12,502 nt of DNA from Planctomycetaceae bacterium UBA6894 (GTDB lineage Bacteria; Planctomycetota; Planctomycetia; Gemmatales; Gemmataceae), in assembly GCA_002451275.1 (NCBI GenBank), contig DKBS01000144.1, positions 27,153 through 39,654 of the forward strand, written 5' to 3'. A program made the translations under genes and the position numbers. Under the pieces are notes generated by a model that saw nothing but the letters and a program-made list of their open reading frames with translations, was not told where the DNA came from and made no database searches. This document shows, piece after piece, positions 6,822-12,502 of the stretch (positions within the stretch are counted from its first letter, which is position 1; the number at the start of each line of letters is the position of its first letter).

Positions 6822-8405
6822 ATGGATTGGAATCTAGCCTTTTTGCCGTTCATTCCGGCCCTGCCTCTGGCGGGTGGGTTGGTGGCGTTGTTGACCCGAA
6901 ACCGATCCCTGGCGGCGGGACTCGTACTGGTCGCCACGCTGGCAAGCCTTGGTATGGCTGGCGCTGTTTGTGTGGATCGCCATCGCCACGCTACGGATGC
7001 CGAGATGGTTGGCACCGCCTTCACTGCCGGGCAGCCCCATTTTGAACTGGGATCCGTGTTTGGGGGCGACAAGATTTTTCGCCTGCGCCTTGGAATCGAT
7101 GGTTTGAATGCGGCGCTGGTGTTGCTCACCGGGTTGATCGGGGTGCTTTCTGTTTTGGCTTCCCTCCATCTGAACCTTGACCGGGCCGGTCGTTACTTTG
7201 GTTTATTGGGTGTGTTGATTGGTTTGACCCACCTAGCGTTTCTGGCCCAGGACCTTCTCCTTTTTTATGTGGCCTTCGAATTGACCCTGATTCCCTTGTT
7301 TCTGCTGGTGGGAATTTGGGGTGGGGCCAATCGTCAGGCAGCCTCCCTGAAAATGGTTATTTACACTCTGTCCGGTGGTTTGCTGACCCTTTTGGGAATT
7401 TTGGCGCTTGGCACCCAATCGGGCTTGGGGTTTGAGTTTGGTTGGGAAGCCTTGGCCCGTCGGGCTTCCATCGCGACTACCTCTGCGGTCGCTCCGGGCA
7501 GGATTCCCCTTGAGTTGGTTTTCCTGCTGCTTTGCGCCGGTTTTGTGGTGAAGATTCCTCTTGTTCCCTTCCATTCGTGGCAACCGTTGGCCTATGCCGA
7601 GGCACCCACCCCGGTCACGGCCTTTCTGTCGGCCGTGCTGGCCAAACTTGGACTTTATGGCCTGTTGAGGGTGTGTTTTTTCCTGCTCCCCGGTCCGGCT
7701 GCCCATATTGGGATCCAGGTTCTGGTTCCCCTGGCTGTGCTGAGCATTGTGTACGGGGCATTTTGCGCCTTTGGCGCCCGTGATCTGAAATCCCTCCTGG
7801 CCTACGGCAGTATTTCCCACCTGGGCATGGCACTTCTGGGCATGCTGAGTTTCAACCGGGTGGGATTGGACGGTGCCCTGTTGCACATGCTGGCCCATGG
7901 TGTGATCACCGCCGGTTTGCTTTTCACGGCCGGGATGCTGGGAGAACGCGAGGGTACCCTGCAGTTTTCCGCTCTGGGCGGTCTGGCGAGCAAGCATCGG
8001 CTTTTGGCAGCGTTTCTGGTTCTTTTTGCGCTGGCCAGTGTGGGTGTTCCGGGTTTGGCCCAATTCGGCGGCGAGTTCCTCTGCCTGATGGGCTTTCTGG
8101 GCTCAGCCGAATACGGTCAGGGTATTCCGGTGGCGTTGGGAGTTCTTGCCGGCGTCTTTTTGGGCGGATGGTACACGGTGACCATGCTCCAGCGCGTGCT
8201 TTTCGGCCCGCTGAAAACGCCTGCTGCGGACAAGCCTTTCTTTGGTCTAGGGGCCGTGGACTGGGCAATTTTGGCTCCGTTGGCCCTGTTGACCATCATT
8301 TTGGGCGTATGGCCCAAGCCGGTGTTGAGTGCCGCGCGTGTGGAGACCGGCTACCTGGAGCGCCAGGTGCACCGCATGGAAACCGGCAATTTGGCATCGC
8401 GTTAA
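6822..8405 (+). CDS. nuoM: NADH-quinone oxidoreductase subunit M
   Basis: Middle antiporter-like proton-pumping subunit. 527 residues, close to the usual length of about 510. Conserved charges are present: E153 in VAFELTLIPLFLLVGIWG and K244 in the KIP-x-VPFH helix, corresponding to E. coli E144 and K234. SISHLGMALLG and HMLAHGVITAGLLF (with its histidines) follow, as in NuoM. The stretch after FH251 reads HSWQPLAYAEAPTPV instead of the usual HTWLPDAH-x-EAPT, so the Asp and the second His of that motif are replaced by Leu256 and Tyr258. The ATG at 6822 comes 14 bases after the nuoL stop, with a modest ribosome binding site (CAGG at 6811-6814, 7 bases away). The TAA stop overlaps the ribosome binding site of nuoN. 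Related Mrp-type antiporter subunits share the fold, but the position between nuoL and nuoN makes NuoM secure. Confidence 0.96.
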   Translation: MDWNLAFLPFIPALPLAGGLVALLTRNRSLAAGLVLVATLASLGMAGAVCVDRHRHATDAEMVGTAFTAGQPHFELGSVFGGDKIFRLRLGIDGLNAALVLLTGLIGVLSVLASLHLNLDRAGRYFGLLGVLIGLTHLAFLAQDLLLFYVAFELTLIPLFLLVGIWGGANRQAASLKMVIYTLSGGLLTLLGILALGTQSGLGFEFGWEALARRASIATTSAVAPGRIPLELVFLLLCAGFVVKIPLVPFHSWQPLAYAEAPTPVTAFLSAVLAKLGLYGLLRVCFFLLPGPAAHIGIQVLVPLAVLSIVYGAFCAFGARDLKSLLAYGSISHLGMALLGMLSFNRVGLDGALLHMLAHGVITAGLLFTAGMLGEREGTLQFSALGGLASKHRLLAAFLVLFALASVGVPGLAQFGGEFLCLMGFLGSAEYGQGIPVALGVLAGVFLGGWYTVTMLQRVLFGPLKTPAADKPFFGLGAVDWAILAPLALLTIILGVWPKPVLSAARVETGYLERQVHRMETGNLASR

Positions 8406-8411
8406 GGGGAG
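8404..8411 (+). promoter_or_regulatory. Ribosome binding site of nuoN, decides GTG start
   Basis: AAGGGGAG overlaps the nuoM TAA and sits 7 bases before the GTG at 8419. The longer frame reaching back to 8329 would run inside nuoM with non-NuoN sequence, so the GTG is chosen. Confidence 0.7.
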
Positions 8412-8418
8412 TGCGAGA

Positions 8419-9975
8419 GTGGACACCGCTCGGATTCTGGATTCGTGTTATCTGGCGCTTCCCGAATTGGGAATGTTGGCTACCGGTTCCCTGTTCTTCC
8501 TTTTGGGAACAGTATTTGGAACCCGGCATTTTTGGGCCGTCGCCACCGTGATTGTTCTGGGCTTGGCCCTTGTTTTCCAGACCATCGAGGCTGGCAGCCC
8601 TGAAACCAACGGCAACTGGTTGCTGCATGGTGGCGCTACCTTTTTCCGATTTTTGGGACCGGTCATTGGCCTGATTGGCACCGCACTCCTTGCCCCTTCC
8701 AGAAATGGGGATAGGTCGCGGGGGACGGAAGATTTCGGTTGCCTGCTGATTGCAAGCGCCGGGGTTGGGTTGGCCGGCATGGCCCCTGATTTGGTGCTGC
8801 TGTATTTGGGACTCGAACTGGTCAGCATCCCGGTCTACTTGCTTTTGTTCTCGGCCAGACAGGACAGTGCCGGGAAAGAGGCGACCATCAAGTACTTCCT
8901 GCTCAGTGTCCTTTCCAGCGCGTTTTTCCTTTTTGGCGTCAGCTACCTCTATGGAATCACAGGTTCGACACGGTTGGACGGTCTGGGGGGTATTCACGAA
9001 AACCTGCGACTGCCCGAGGACGGGCTGGGTGAGATTCCTGCCGCCCGCACCTTGGCCCTGCTTTTTCTGCTGGCCGGAGTCGGCTTCAAGATCACCGCGG
9101 CACCTTTCCATTTTTACGCTCCGGATGTCTACCAAGGCACCTCGCCCGCTGCCGCCGGACTGTTGGCTACCCTGCCCAAAGCCGTCGGCCTTGCCGCGCT
9201 GCTTCGCTTGATCGCCGCAGGGGAAAGCGCCCTGCCTCCTTTTGGTGGTGTTGAATGGAGCCTGTTGTGGATTTTGGCTGTGGCGACCATGACCCTGGGC
9301 AATCTGTTGGCGCTTTGGCAGAAAAACATCCACCGCTTGCTCGCCTACTCCGGTGTTGCGCAGGGTGGTTACATGCTCGCCGCTGTTTCAACCGGGGGAT
9401 TGGAAGGAGTAGGCGCCATGGCCTTTTACTTGGCTGCCTATTGCCTGATGACCTTGGGTGTTTTCGCCGTGTTGACTTACTTGGACGATCCGGAGTGTCC
9501 CGTCCGTCGCATTGATGATCTGGCTGGATTGTCCCGCACCCGTCCCATTGCCGCGATTGCCCTGGGGATTTGCCTGATCGGTCTGATCGGTTTGCCCATG
9601 ACATCCGGCTTTGTCGGCAAATTGCAGATCCTCCGTGCCAGTCTGGGGGCATCTGCCAGCCAGGGAAACAGCCTTTACCTGGTGCTCGCTTTCTTCATTG
9701 TCATCAATGCGGCGATCAGTGCCTGGTACTACCTCGCGGTGCTTTCCCGGGCGTTCCTGAGATTGCCCTTGGGGCCACAGCCCAAGCCCGGGTCCCTTTT
9801 GCCCCTGTGGGCTGCCGTGGCATGCGCCATCGCCACCTTGTTGGGCGGGATTGTTCCGAGCCTGGCCGACCCCTATGTGCGCCCGGTCGAGAAGGAAACC
9901 GTGCAAGCTTCGCCTGCGCGGGCGGAAGCTTTGGCGTCCGCTGAGAGTTCTTCCAAGCCTTCCCTGATTCCTTAA
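8419..9975 (+). CDS. nuoN: NADH-quinone oxidoreductase subunit N
   Basis: Antiporter-like proton-pumping subunit nearest NuoK. From the GTG at 8419 it has 518 residues, a little longer than E. coli NuoN (about 485). The key residues fall almost exactly on E. coli positions. E133 is in LYLGLELVSIPVYLL and K158 in ATIKYFLLS. K224 and H231 are in FKITAAPFHFYAPDVYQG, and K401 is in SGFVGKLQIL. LLAYSGVAQGGYML is the usual broken-helix region. The C-terminus has a 25-residue Ala/Ser/Glu-rich polar tail. It starts 13 bases after nuoM and is the last complex I gene of the run. The kinase-like gene begins 14 bases downstream with no terminator between them. The start is assigned from the ribosome binding site and from the fit of the N-terminus to the family. 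Confidence 0.96.
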   Translation: MDTARILDSCYLALPELGMLATGSLFFLLGTVFGTRHFWAVATVIVLGLALVFQTIEAGSPETNGNWLLHGGATFFRFLGPVIGLIGTALLAPSRNGDRSRGTEDFGCLLIASAGVGLAGMAPDLVLLYLGLELVSIPVYLLLFSARQDSAGKEATIKYFLLSVLSSAFFLFGVSYLYGITGSTRLDGLGGIHENLRLPEDGLGEIPAARTLALLFLLAGVGFKITAAPFHFYAPDVYQGTSPAAAGLLATLPKAVGLAALLRLIAAGESALPPFGGVEWSLLWILAVATMTLGNLLALWQKNIHRLLAYSGVAQGGYMLAAVSTGGLEGVGAMAFYLAAYCLMTLGVFAVLTYLDDPECPVRRIDDLAGLSRTRPIAAIALGICLIGLIGLPMTSGFVGKLQILRASLGASASQGNSLYLVLAFFIVINAAISAWYYLAVLSRAFLRLPLGPQPKPGSLLPLWAAVACAIATLLGGIVPSLADPYVRPVEKETVQASPARAEALASAESSSKPSLIP

Positions 9976-9989
9976 GGCTGAAATCTCAC

Positions 9990-10898
9990 ATGACCATGGG
10001 CCCAGTTCCTCCAGAACCTAACTGGTGGGAACTGGGCCATTTGTTTTTGAACGACAGTTCGCCGCTGGTGGTTCCGTTGACCACCGGCCCATTCCATGCG
10101 GGCCGTGCCTGGCGGGTTTGCTCGGGAAAATCCGGGGACTCGATCCTGATAAAGGAGCGGGCTGATTCCGACCGCGCCAGGGAACATGCGCGTTTGGCTT
10201 GGCAATTGGCTTCCAATCCGGAATGGGCCAGACATCCCTGGCTTCCCACGATGATTCGCACCGGGTCTCCTTTTTTTACGGTTCAGGACCGCATTTATCA
10301 GGCTTGGAGTTGGATGGAGGGGGAACCCGTCAGGGAAGACGCCTTAGACCTTGCATTGGGCCTAAGACAATTGGGACTCTTGTCAGGGATTTCCGTTAGA
10401 GCCTTTGGCACAAGGGAAGGACCGTTGCCATGCGTGGTGACCCGCGAACAGGCGATTAGTGGATGGTTGGGAGCCCCGATGGATTTTTCGGAGGGCTTGG
10501 AGCAGCGGGTTAGCCGATTTTTAAAGGAATGGGCGCCCCGTGCCTTGGCCCTGGTTCGGCGGGTTCCCCGGCGGGGCGAGTTGCAGGTTTGTCATGGGGA
10601 TCCATGGTCAGGGAACTGGCTCAGGCTAACCGGACCAGTAGGCCGAATGGCGTACGCATTGATTGACTGGTCCACGGCGCGGTGGGACCACACGGCAAGT
10701 GACCGTGCAAGACTGATTGGTTCAACCGGCCAAGTGATTCGAGCTGGCGCCGCGGATGTGGATATGGCCCAATCGCTGGCCTGGACTGGATTGCTGGCAG
10801 GGCTCTGCAACTGGATGGAAAAACGAAAGCAGGGCCTTTGGACAGAGGCAGGGCGGGGAAGGGTGCTTTGGATCCTGAGGCGGTTGGGCGAAGCCTGA
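9990..10898 (+). CDS. Phosphotransferase of the APH/choline-kinase fold, substrate unknown
   Basis: 302-residue soluble protein, probably cytoplasmic. The C-lobe shows the catalytic loop H202-G-D204-P-W-S-G-N209 (HGD-x4-N), with D204 the likely catalytic base. It is followed by LIDW (D226, metal-binding) and SDRARL (D238), in the order seen in aminoglycoside phosphotransferase, choline kinase, homoserine kinase type II and fructosamine kinase families. In the N-lobe, ILIKER provides K55 as a candidate nucleotide-contacting lysine, and E65 could pair with it. QAWSWMEGEP (104-113) resembles the hinge/linker of APH proteins. There is no signal peptide or membrane helix. The ATG at 9990 follows nuoN by 14 bases; an ATG at 9996 is an alternative, and the ribosome binding site is weak (AAGG about 12 bases away). 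It is probably co-transcribed with nuo. I do not recognise the substrate; an antibiotic-resistance role should not be assumed. Confidence 0.75.
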   Translation: MTMGPVPPEPNWWELGHLFLNDSSPLVVPLTTGPFHAGRAWRVCSGKSGDSILIKERADSDRAREHARLAWQLASNPEWARHPWLPTMIRTGSPFFTVQDRIYQAWSWMEGEPVREDALDLALGLRQLGLLSGISVRAFGTREGPLPCVVTREQAISGWLGAPMDFSEGLEQRVSRFLKEWAPRALALVRRVPRRGELQVCHGDPWSGNWLRLTGPVGRMAYALIDWSTARWDHTASDRARLIGSTGQVIRAGAADVDMAQSLAWTGLLAGLCNWMEKRKQGLWTEAGRGRVLWILRRLGEA

Positions 10899-10922
10899 CC
10901 CTGTTTGTCTTGTGTTGGTAAA

Positions 10923-10959
10923 AAAGAAACCCGCGAGGAAATTCCTCGCGGGTTTCTTT
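10923..10959. terminator. Bidirectional intrinsic terminator
   Basis: AAAGAAACCCGCGAGGAA (10923-10940) is perfectly complementary to 10942-10959 around a single central base. A realistic fold is a 16-bp stem with a 5-base AAATT loop. It lies 24 bases after the phosphotransferase stop and 19 bases after the rpsI stop on the other strand. The - strand transcript ends the stem in a run of U (complement of the A6 at 10920-10925), giving a strong terminator for rplM-rpsI. The + strand has the less perfect TTTCTTT tract, still compatible with ending the nuo operon. Confidence 0.88.
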
Positions 10960-10978
10960 GAAAATCCAAGTGAGACGA

Positions 10979-11458
10979 TTAGCGCTTGGAGAACTGGAAG
11001 CTCTTGCGGGCGCCCTTGTGCCCGTACTTTTTGCGCTCTTTCATGCGGCCGTCACGAGTCAGATAACCTGAAGCGCGCAGGTTGCGCGACATGGCATTCA
11101 TGGGATCTTCAGCCGCGGGTGCCGCGCCTTCGGCAGGAGCCTCCGCAGGAGCAGGGGCGCTGACCAAGTTGAACATTTTCTTGATGGCACGGGCGATGCC
11201 CTGGGATGCCGCTCCGGCTTGGCCGGTCACACCACCACCGTGCACCTTCACATGCACATCCAAACGACCACGCAGGTTGGTGACCTCAATGGGACCAATA
11301 ACAGCCATGCGGTCTTTATCTTCGGTGAAGAAGATATCGAACGGCTTGTCATTCACCAGAATGACACCTGTGCCTTCGGTCACCCGAACGCGGGCTACCG
11401 AGGTTTTGCGGCGGCCGGTGCCGAGATGAACCTGCTTTTTCGACTTGGTCTCTGCCAC
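10979..11458 (-). CDS. rpsI: 30S ribosomal protein S9, with internal insertion
   Basis: Small-subunit ribosomal protein whose C-terminal tail reaches the P-site tRNA. 159 residues; S9 is usually about 130. The N-terminus has the typical GTGRRKTSVARV (13-24). GGG-x2-GQAGA...GIARA (74-91) is the S9 signature. The C-terminus YLTRDGRMKERKKYG...FSKR (132-159) is intact, including the invariant final Lys-Arg. Between about 95 and 122 an Ala/Pro/Glu-rich segment replaces the short loop normally found between the signature helix and the LTRD motif. Within the signature, the usual RHG is SQG. The start is GTG, with GAGAGG about 9 bases upstream. It follows rplM by 45 bases in the conserved L13-S9 operon and ends at the shared terminator. 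Confidence 0.96.
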   Translation of the reverse strand: MAETKSKKQVHLGTGRRKTSVARVRVTEGTGVILVNDKPFDIFFTEDKDRMAVIGPIEVTNLRGRLDVHVKVHGGGVTGQAGAASQGIARAIKKMFNLVSAPAPAEAPAEGAAPAAEDPMNAMSRNLRASGYLTRDGRMKERKKYGHKGARKSFQFSKR

Positions 11459-11503
11459 GTGCGATAACCTCTCAAAATCTCAAAATGGTTCGTGTGAATG
11501 AGC

Positions 11504-11950
11504 TCAGGAAAGCGGAAAGGGCTGGGGCTGTTGGGCGGTGTGGTCGTGCGCTGAGCCGGAGAAAATTTTCAACTTGGTGATCTGCTGACGGCCCAATGGG
11601 GTGCGGGGGATCATTCGCTTCACAGCCTGAATAAGCACGCGATCCGGATGACTAGCCATCATCTGCTTGGCAGTGACGCGGCGTTGGCCACCGGCGTAAC
11701 CCGAGTAGGTTTGGTAGATTTTGGAATTCAACTTGTCGCCGGTGAAAACCAGCTTGTCTACATTGGTTACCACCACGAAGTCACCCGTGTCGCAATGCGG
11801 GGTGAAATCAGGACGGTGCTTGCCGCGAAGGATGTTGGCCAGGATCACAGCCAGACGACCGACAGATTGCTCGGTCGCATCAATGTGCCACCAACGGCGC
11901 TGAACGGTTTCGGCCTTGGCCATGAACGTGGAATTGGCTGCTCTGGACAT
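11504..11950 (-). CDS. rplM: 50S ribosomal protein L13
   Basis: Early-assembling large-subunit ribosomal protein. 148 residues from the ATG at 11950, the normal length. RRWWHIDATEQSVGRLA (18-34) is the standard L13 N-terminus. GKHRPDFTPHCDTGDFVVV lies at 43-61. VKRMIPRTPLGR (110-121) followed by LKIFSGSAHDH-x-AQQP forms the C-terminal L13 signature. The ATG at 11950 is chosen over a TTG at 11989, which would add residues unlike L13, and over an ATG at 11923, which has no ribosome binding site and would cut close to the conserved start. No well-placed ribosome binding site is visible; AAGG is about 12 bases away. It is first in the rplM-rpsI operon, driven by the promoter at 12014-12041. Confidence 0.96.
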   Translation of the reverse strand: MSRAANSTFMAKAETVQRRWWHIDATEQSVGRLAVILANILRGKHRPDFTPHCDTGDFVVVTNVDKLVFTGDKLNSKIYQTYSGYAGGQRRVTAKQMMASHPDRVLIQAVKRMIPRTPLGRQQITKLKIFSGSAHDHTAQQPQPFPLS

Positions 11951-12266
11951 GGGAAAAAAGTACCTTTTGGACCGTGCTAAACCCTGCAAAACGCGATGCT
12001 CAGCGAAAAGTCCATCATAGTCGGGGTGTTGGCTCCGTCAAGCGAACCTGCGGCTGCATCCCGATACCTGACCTTACTTTCGTAAAAATGGGGAAAATGG
12101 GTTAGCTGATTTTGCTTTTCAAACCCACCGAAATGCCCGATTGGACGGATTGGTTGAAGAGTATGGGTTGGACCGTCGATGAGGAATAGGACGAGGGGAT
12201 GGCCTTTGCCATTTACCCCCCCACTGAAAGACTGGTCAACCGGCGACGGCGGACGAGGACGGACCC
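11951..12266. other. Divergent intergenic region between rplM and the secreted-protein gene
   Basis: 316 bases without a credible gene. It holds the rplM leader and promoter on the - strand side. The rplM-proximal leader contains AAAAG-GTA-CTTTT (11956-11968 on the - strand), which can form a small hairpin over the only AAGG in the leader. For the + strand gene at 12267 I find only weak promoter matches (for example TTGGAC at 12141 and TATGGG at 12162 with a 15-base spacer). GAGGAC at 12255-12260 is a plausible ribosome binding site. An 18-codon frame at 12133-12189 lacks a ribosome binding site and is not called. Confidence 0.6.
12014..12041 (-). promoter_or_regulatory. Sigma70-type promoter of rplM-rpsI
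   Basis: On the - strand TTGACG (12041-12036) and TATGAT (12019-12014) are separated by 16 bases, close to the sigma70 consensus. Transcription would begin near 12007, giving a leader of about 55 bases before the rplM ATG. Position and strand fit a housekeeping promoter for the ribosomal operon. Confidence 0.8.
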
Positions 12267-12502
12267 ATGAAGCGTTGGAATAGAGCAGCTGCCATCACGT
12301 TGGGCGCGTGGTTCGGCCTCGGTGGCGGGTTGTGGGCCCAGTCCTTGCCTGGTGCCAAACCCAGTGTTCTCCCGGACCCGATTCCTGCCGGTCCGTCCGG
12401 GGGAGGGCTGGGTGGGCCAGCCGGCGGAGGAATGGGTGGGCCGGGAATGGGCCCTATGGGACCCATGGGCGGGCCCGGAATGGGGGGCATGCCCGGGATG
12501 GG
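12267..12502 (+). CDS. Secreted Gly/Met/Pro-rich protein, 3' partial
   Basis: The frame is open from the ATG at 12267 to the window end, giving 78 complete codons. The N-terminus MKRWNRAAAI...GLWAQ is a signal peptide: basic start, hydrophobic Ala/Leu/Gly core, and a likely cleavage after WA near residue 24. About 20 residues of Pro/Ser/Ala-rich sequence follow. From about residue 45 the chain is almost only Gly, Pro and Met (units such as GGPGMG, GPMGPM, GGMPGM), so it is a low-complexity, probably disordered exported protein. GAGGAC at 12255-12260 gives a ribosome binding site about 6 bases from the ATG. Its C-terminal part, which may hold a real domain, is outside the window. I do not recognise a family. 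It is transcribed divergently from rplM. Confidence 0.75.
   Translation, partial: MKRWNRAAAITLGAWFGLGGGLWAQSLPGAKPSVLPDPIPAGPSGGGLGGPAGGGMGGPGMGPMGPMGGPGMGGMPGM

Noticed and set aside
7233..8063. Long open frame on the - strand opposite nuoM (also similar ones opposite nuoL, nuoN and nuoH)
   Set aside because: These are Gln/Gly/Arg/His-rich translations typical of antisense frames of GC-rich membrane-protein genes, without ribosome binding sites or recognisable domains.
8329..8418. Upstream extension of nuoN into nuoM
   Set aside because: The sequence is the out-of-frame shadow of nuoM; the GTG at 8419 has a good ribosome binding site and gives a family-like N-terminus.
9990..10898. Reading the phosphotransferase as an aminoglycoside resistance gene
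   Set aside because: Only fold-level motifs are visible; the genomic setting is housekeeping, with no mobile element or resistance context.
11951..11989. TTG start extending L13 by 13 residues
   Set aside because: The added residues are not L13-like and the ATG at 11950 gives the normal length.
12133..12189. 18-codon small frame upstream of the secreted-protein gene
   Set aside because: It is very short, has no ribosome binding site and no recognisable content; likely chance.
12236..12490. Pro/Gly-rich open frame on the - strand
   Set aside because: It is the antisense of the repetitive Gly/Met/Pro coding stretch on the + strand, which has a signal peptide and ribosome binding site; the antisense frame has neither.

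Overview
The window carries the distal half of a type I NADH:quinone oxidoreductase (respiratory complex I) operon on the + strand, a kinase-fold gene at its end, a convergent rplM-rpsI ribosomal-protein operon on the - strand, and the start of a divergent gene for a secreted Gly/Met/Pro-rich protein. The DNA is GC-rich and densely coding, with GTG starts, short gaps and ATGA-type overlaps, so it is bacterial. Lineage is not certain. Enlarged Nuo subunits, a short NuoG and a Gly/Met/Pro-rich exported protein suggest the PVC group, perhaps Planctomycetota; this is a low-to-moderate confidence inference from style, not from a marker gene.

Positions 1-9975 hold nuoG (5' end outside the window), nuoH, nuoI, nuoJ, nuoK, nuoL, nuoM and nuoN in the canonical order. 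NuoG and NuoI carry iron-sulfur clusters of the peripheral arm. NuoH forms the quinone-chamber/membrane interface. NuoJ and NuoK lie next to it, and NuoL, NuoM and NuoN are the three antiporter-like proton-pumping subunits. The charged residues expected for proton transfer can be located in K, L, M and N. Several subunits have additions compared with E. coli: a loop insertion in NuoH, an N-terminal hydrophobic extension in NuoJ and a proline-rich tail on NuoK. NuoG is shorter than usual, and NuoM has a changed WLPDAH-type motif.

Fourteen bases after nuoN comes a 302-residue protein with the HGD-x4-N and IDW motifs of the aminoglycoside-phosphotransferase/choline-kinase fold. It appears to be the last gene of the nuo transcript. 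A near-perfect hairpin at 10923-10959 separates it from the convergent rpsI and probably terminates both operons.

Positions 10979-11950 (- strand) encode ribosomal proteins L13 and S9. A good sigma70-like promoter lies upstream at 12014-12041. S9 has an unusual Ala/Pro/Glu-rich insertion. From 12267 to the window end a + strand gene starts with a signal peptide and runs into a Gly/Met/Pro-rich low-complexity region.

I see no tRNA, rRNA, CRISPR array, insertion sequence or phage gene. Most of the window is ordinary housekeeping DNA. The points worth a second look are the kinase in the nuo operon, the S9 insertion and the structural departures of the Nuo subunits.
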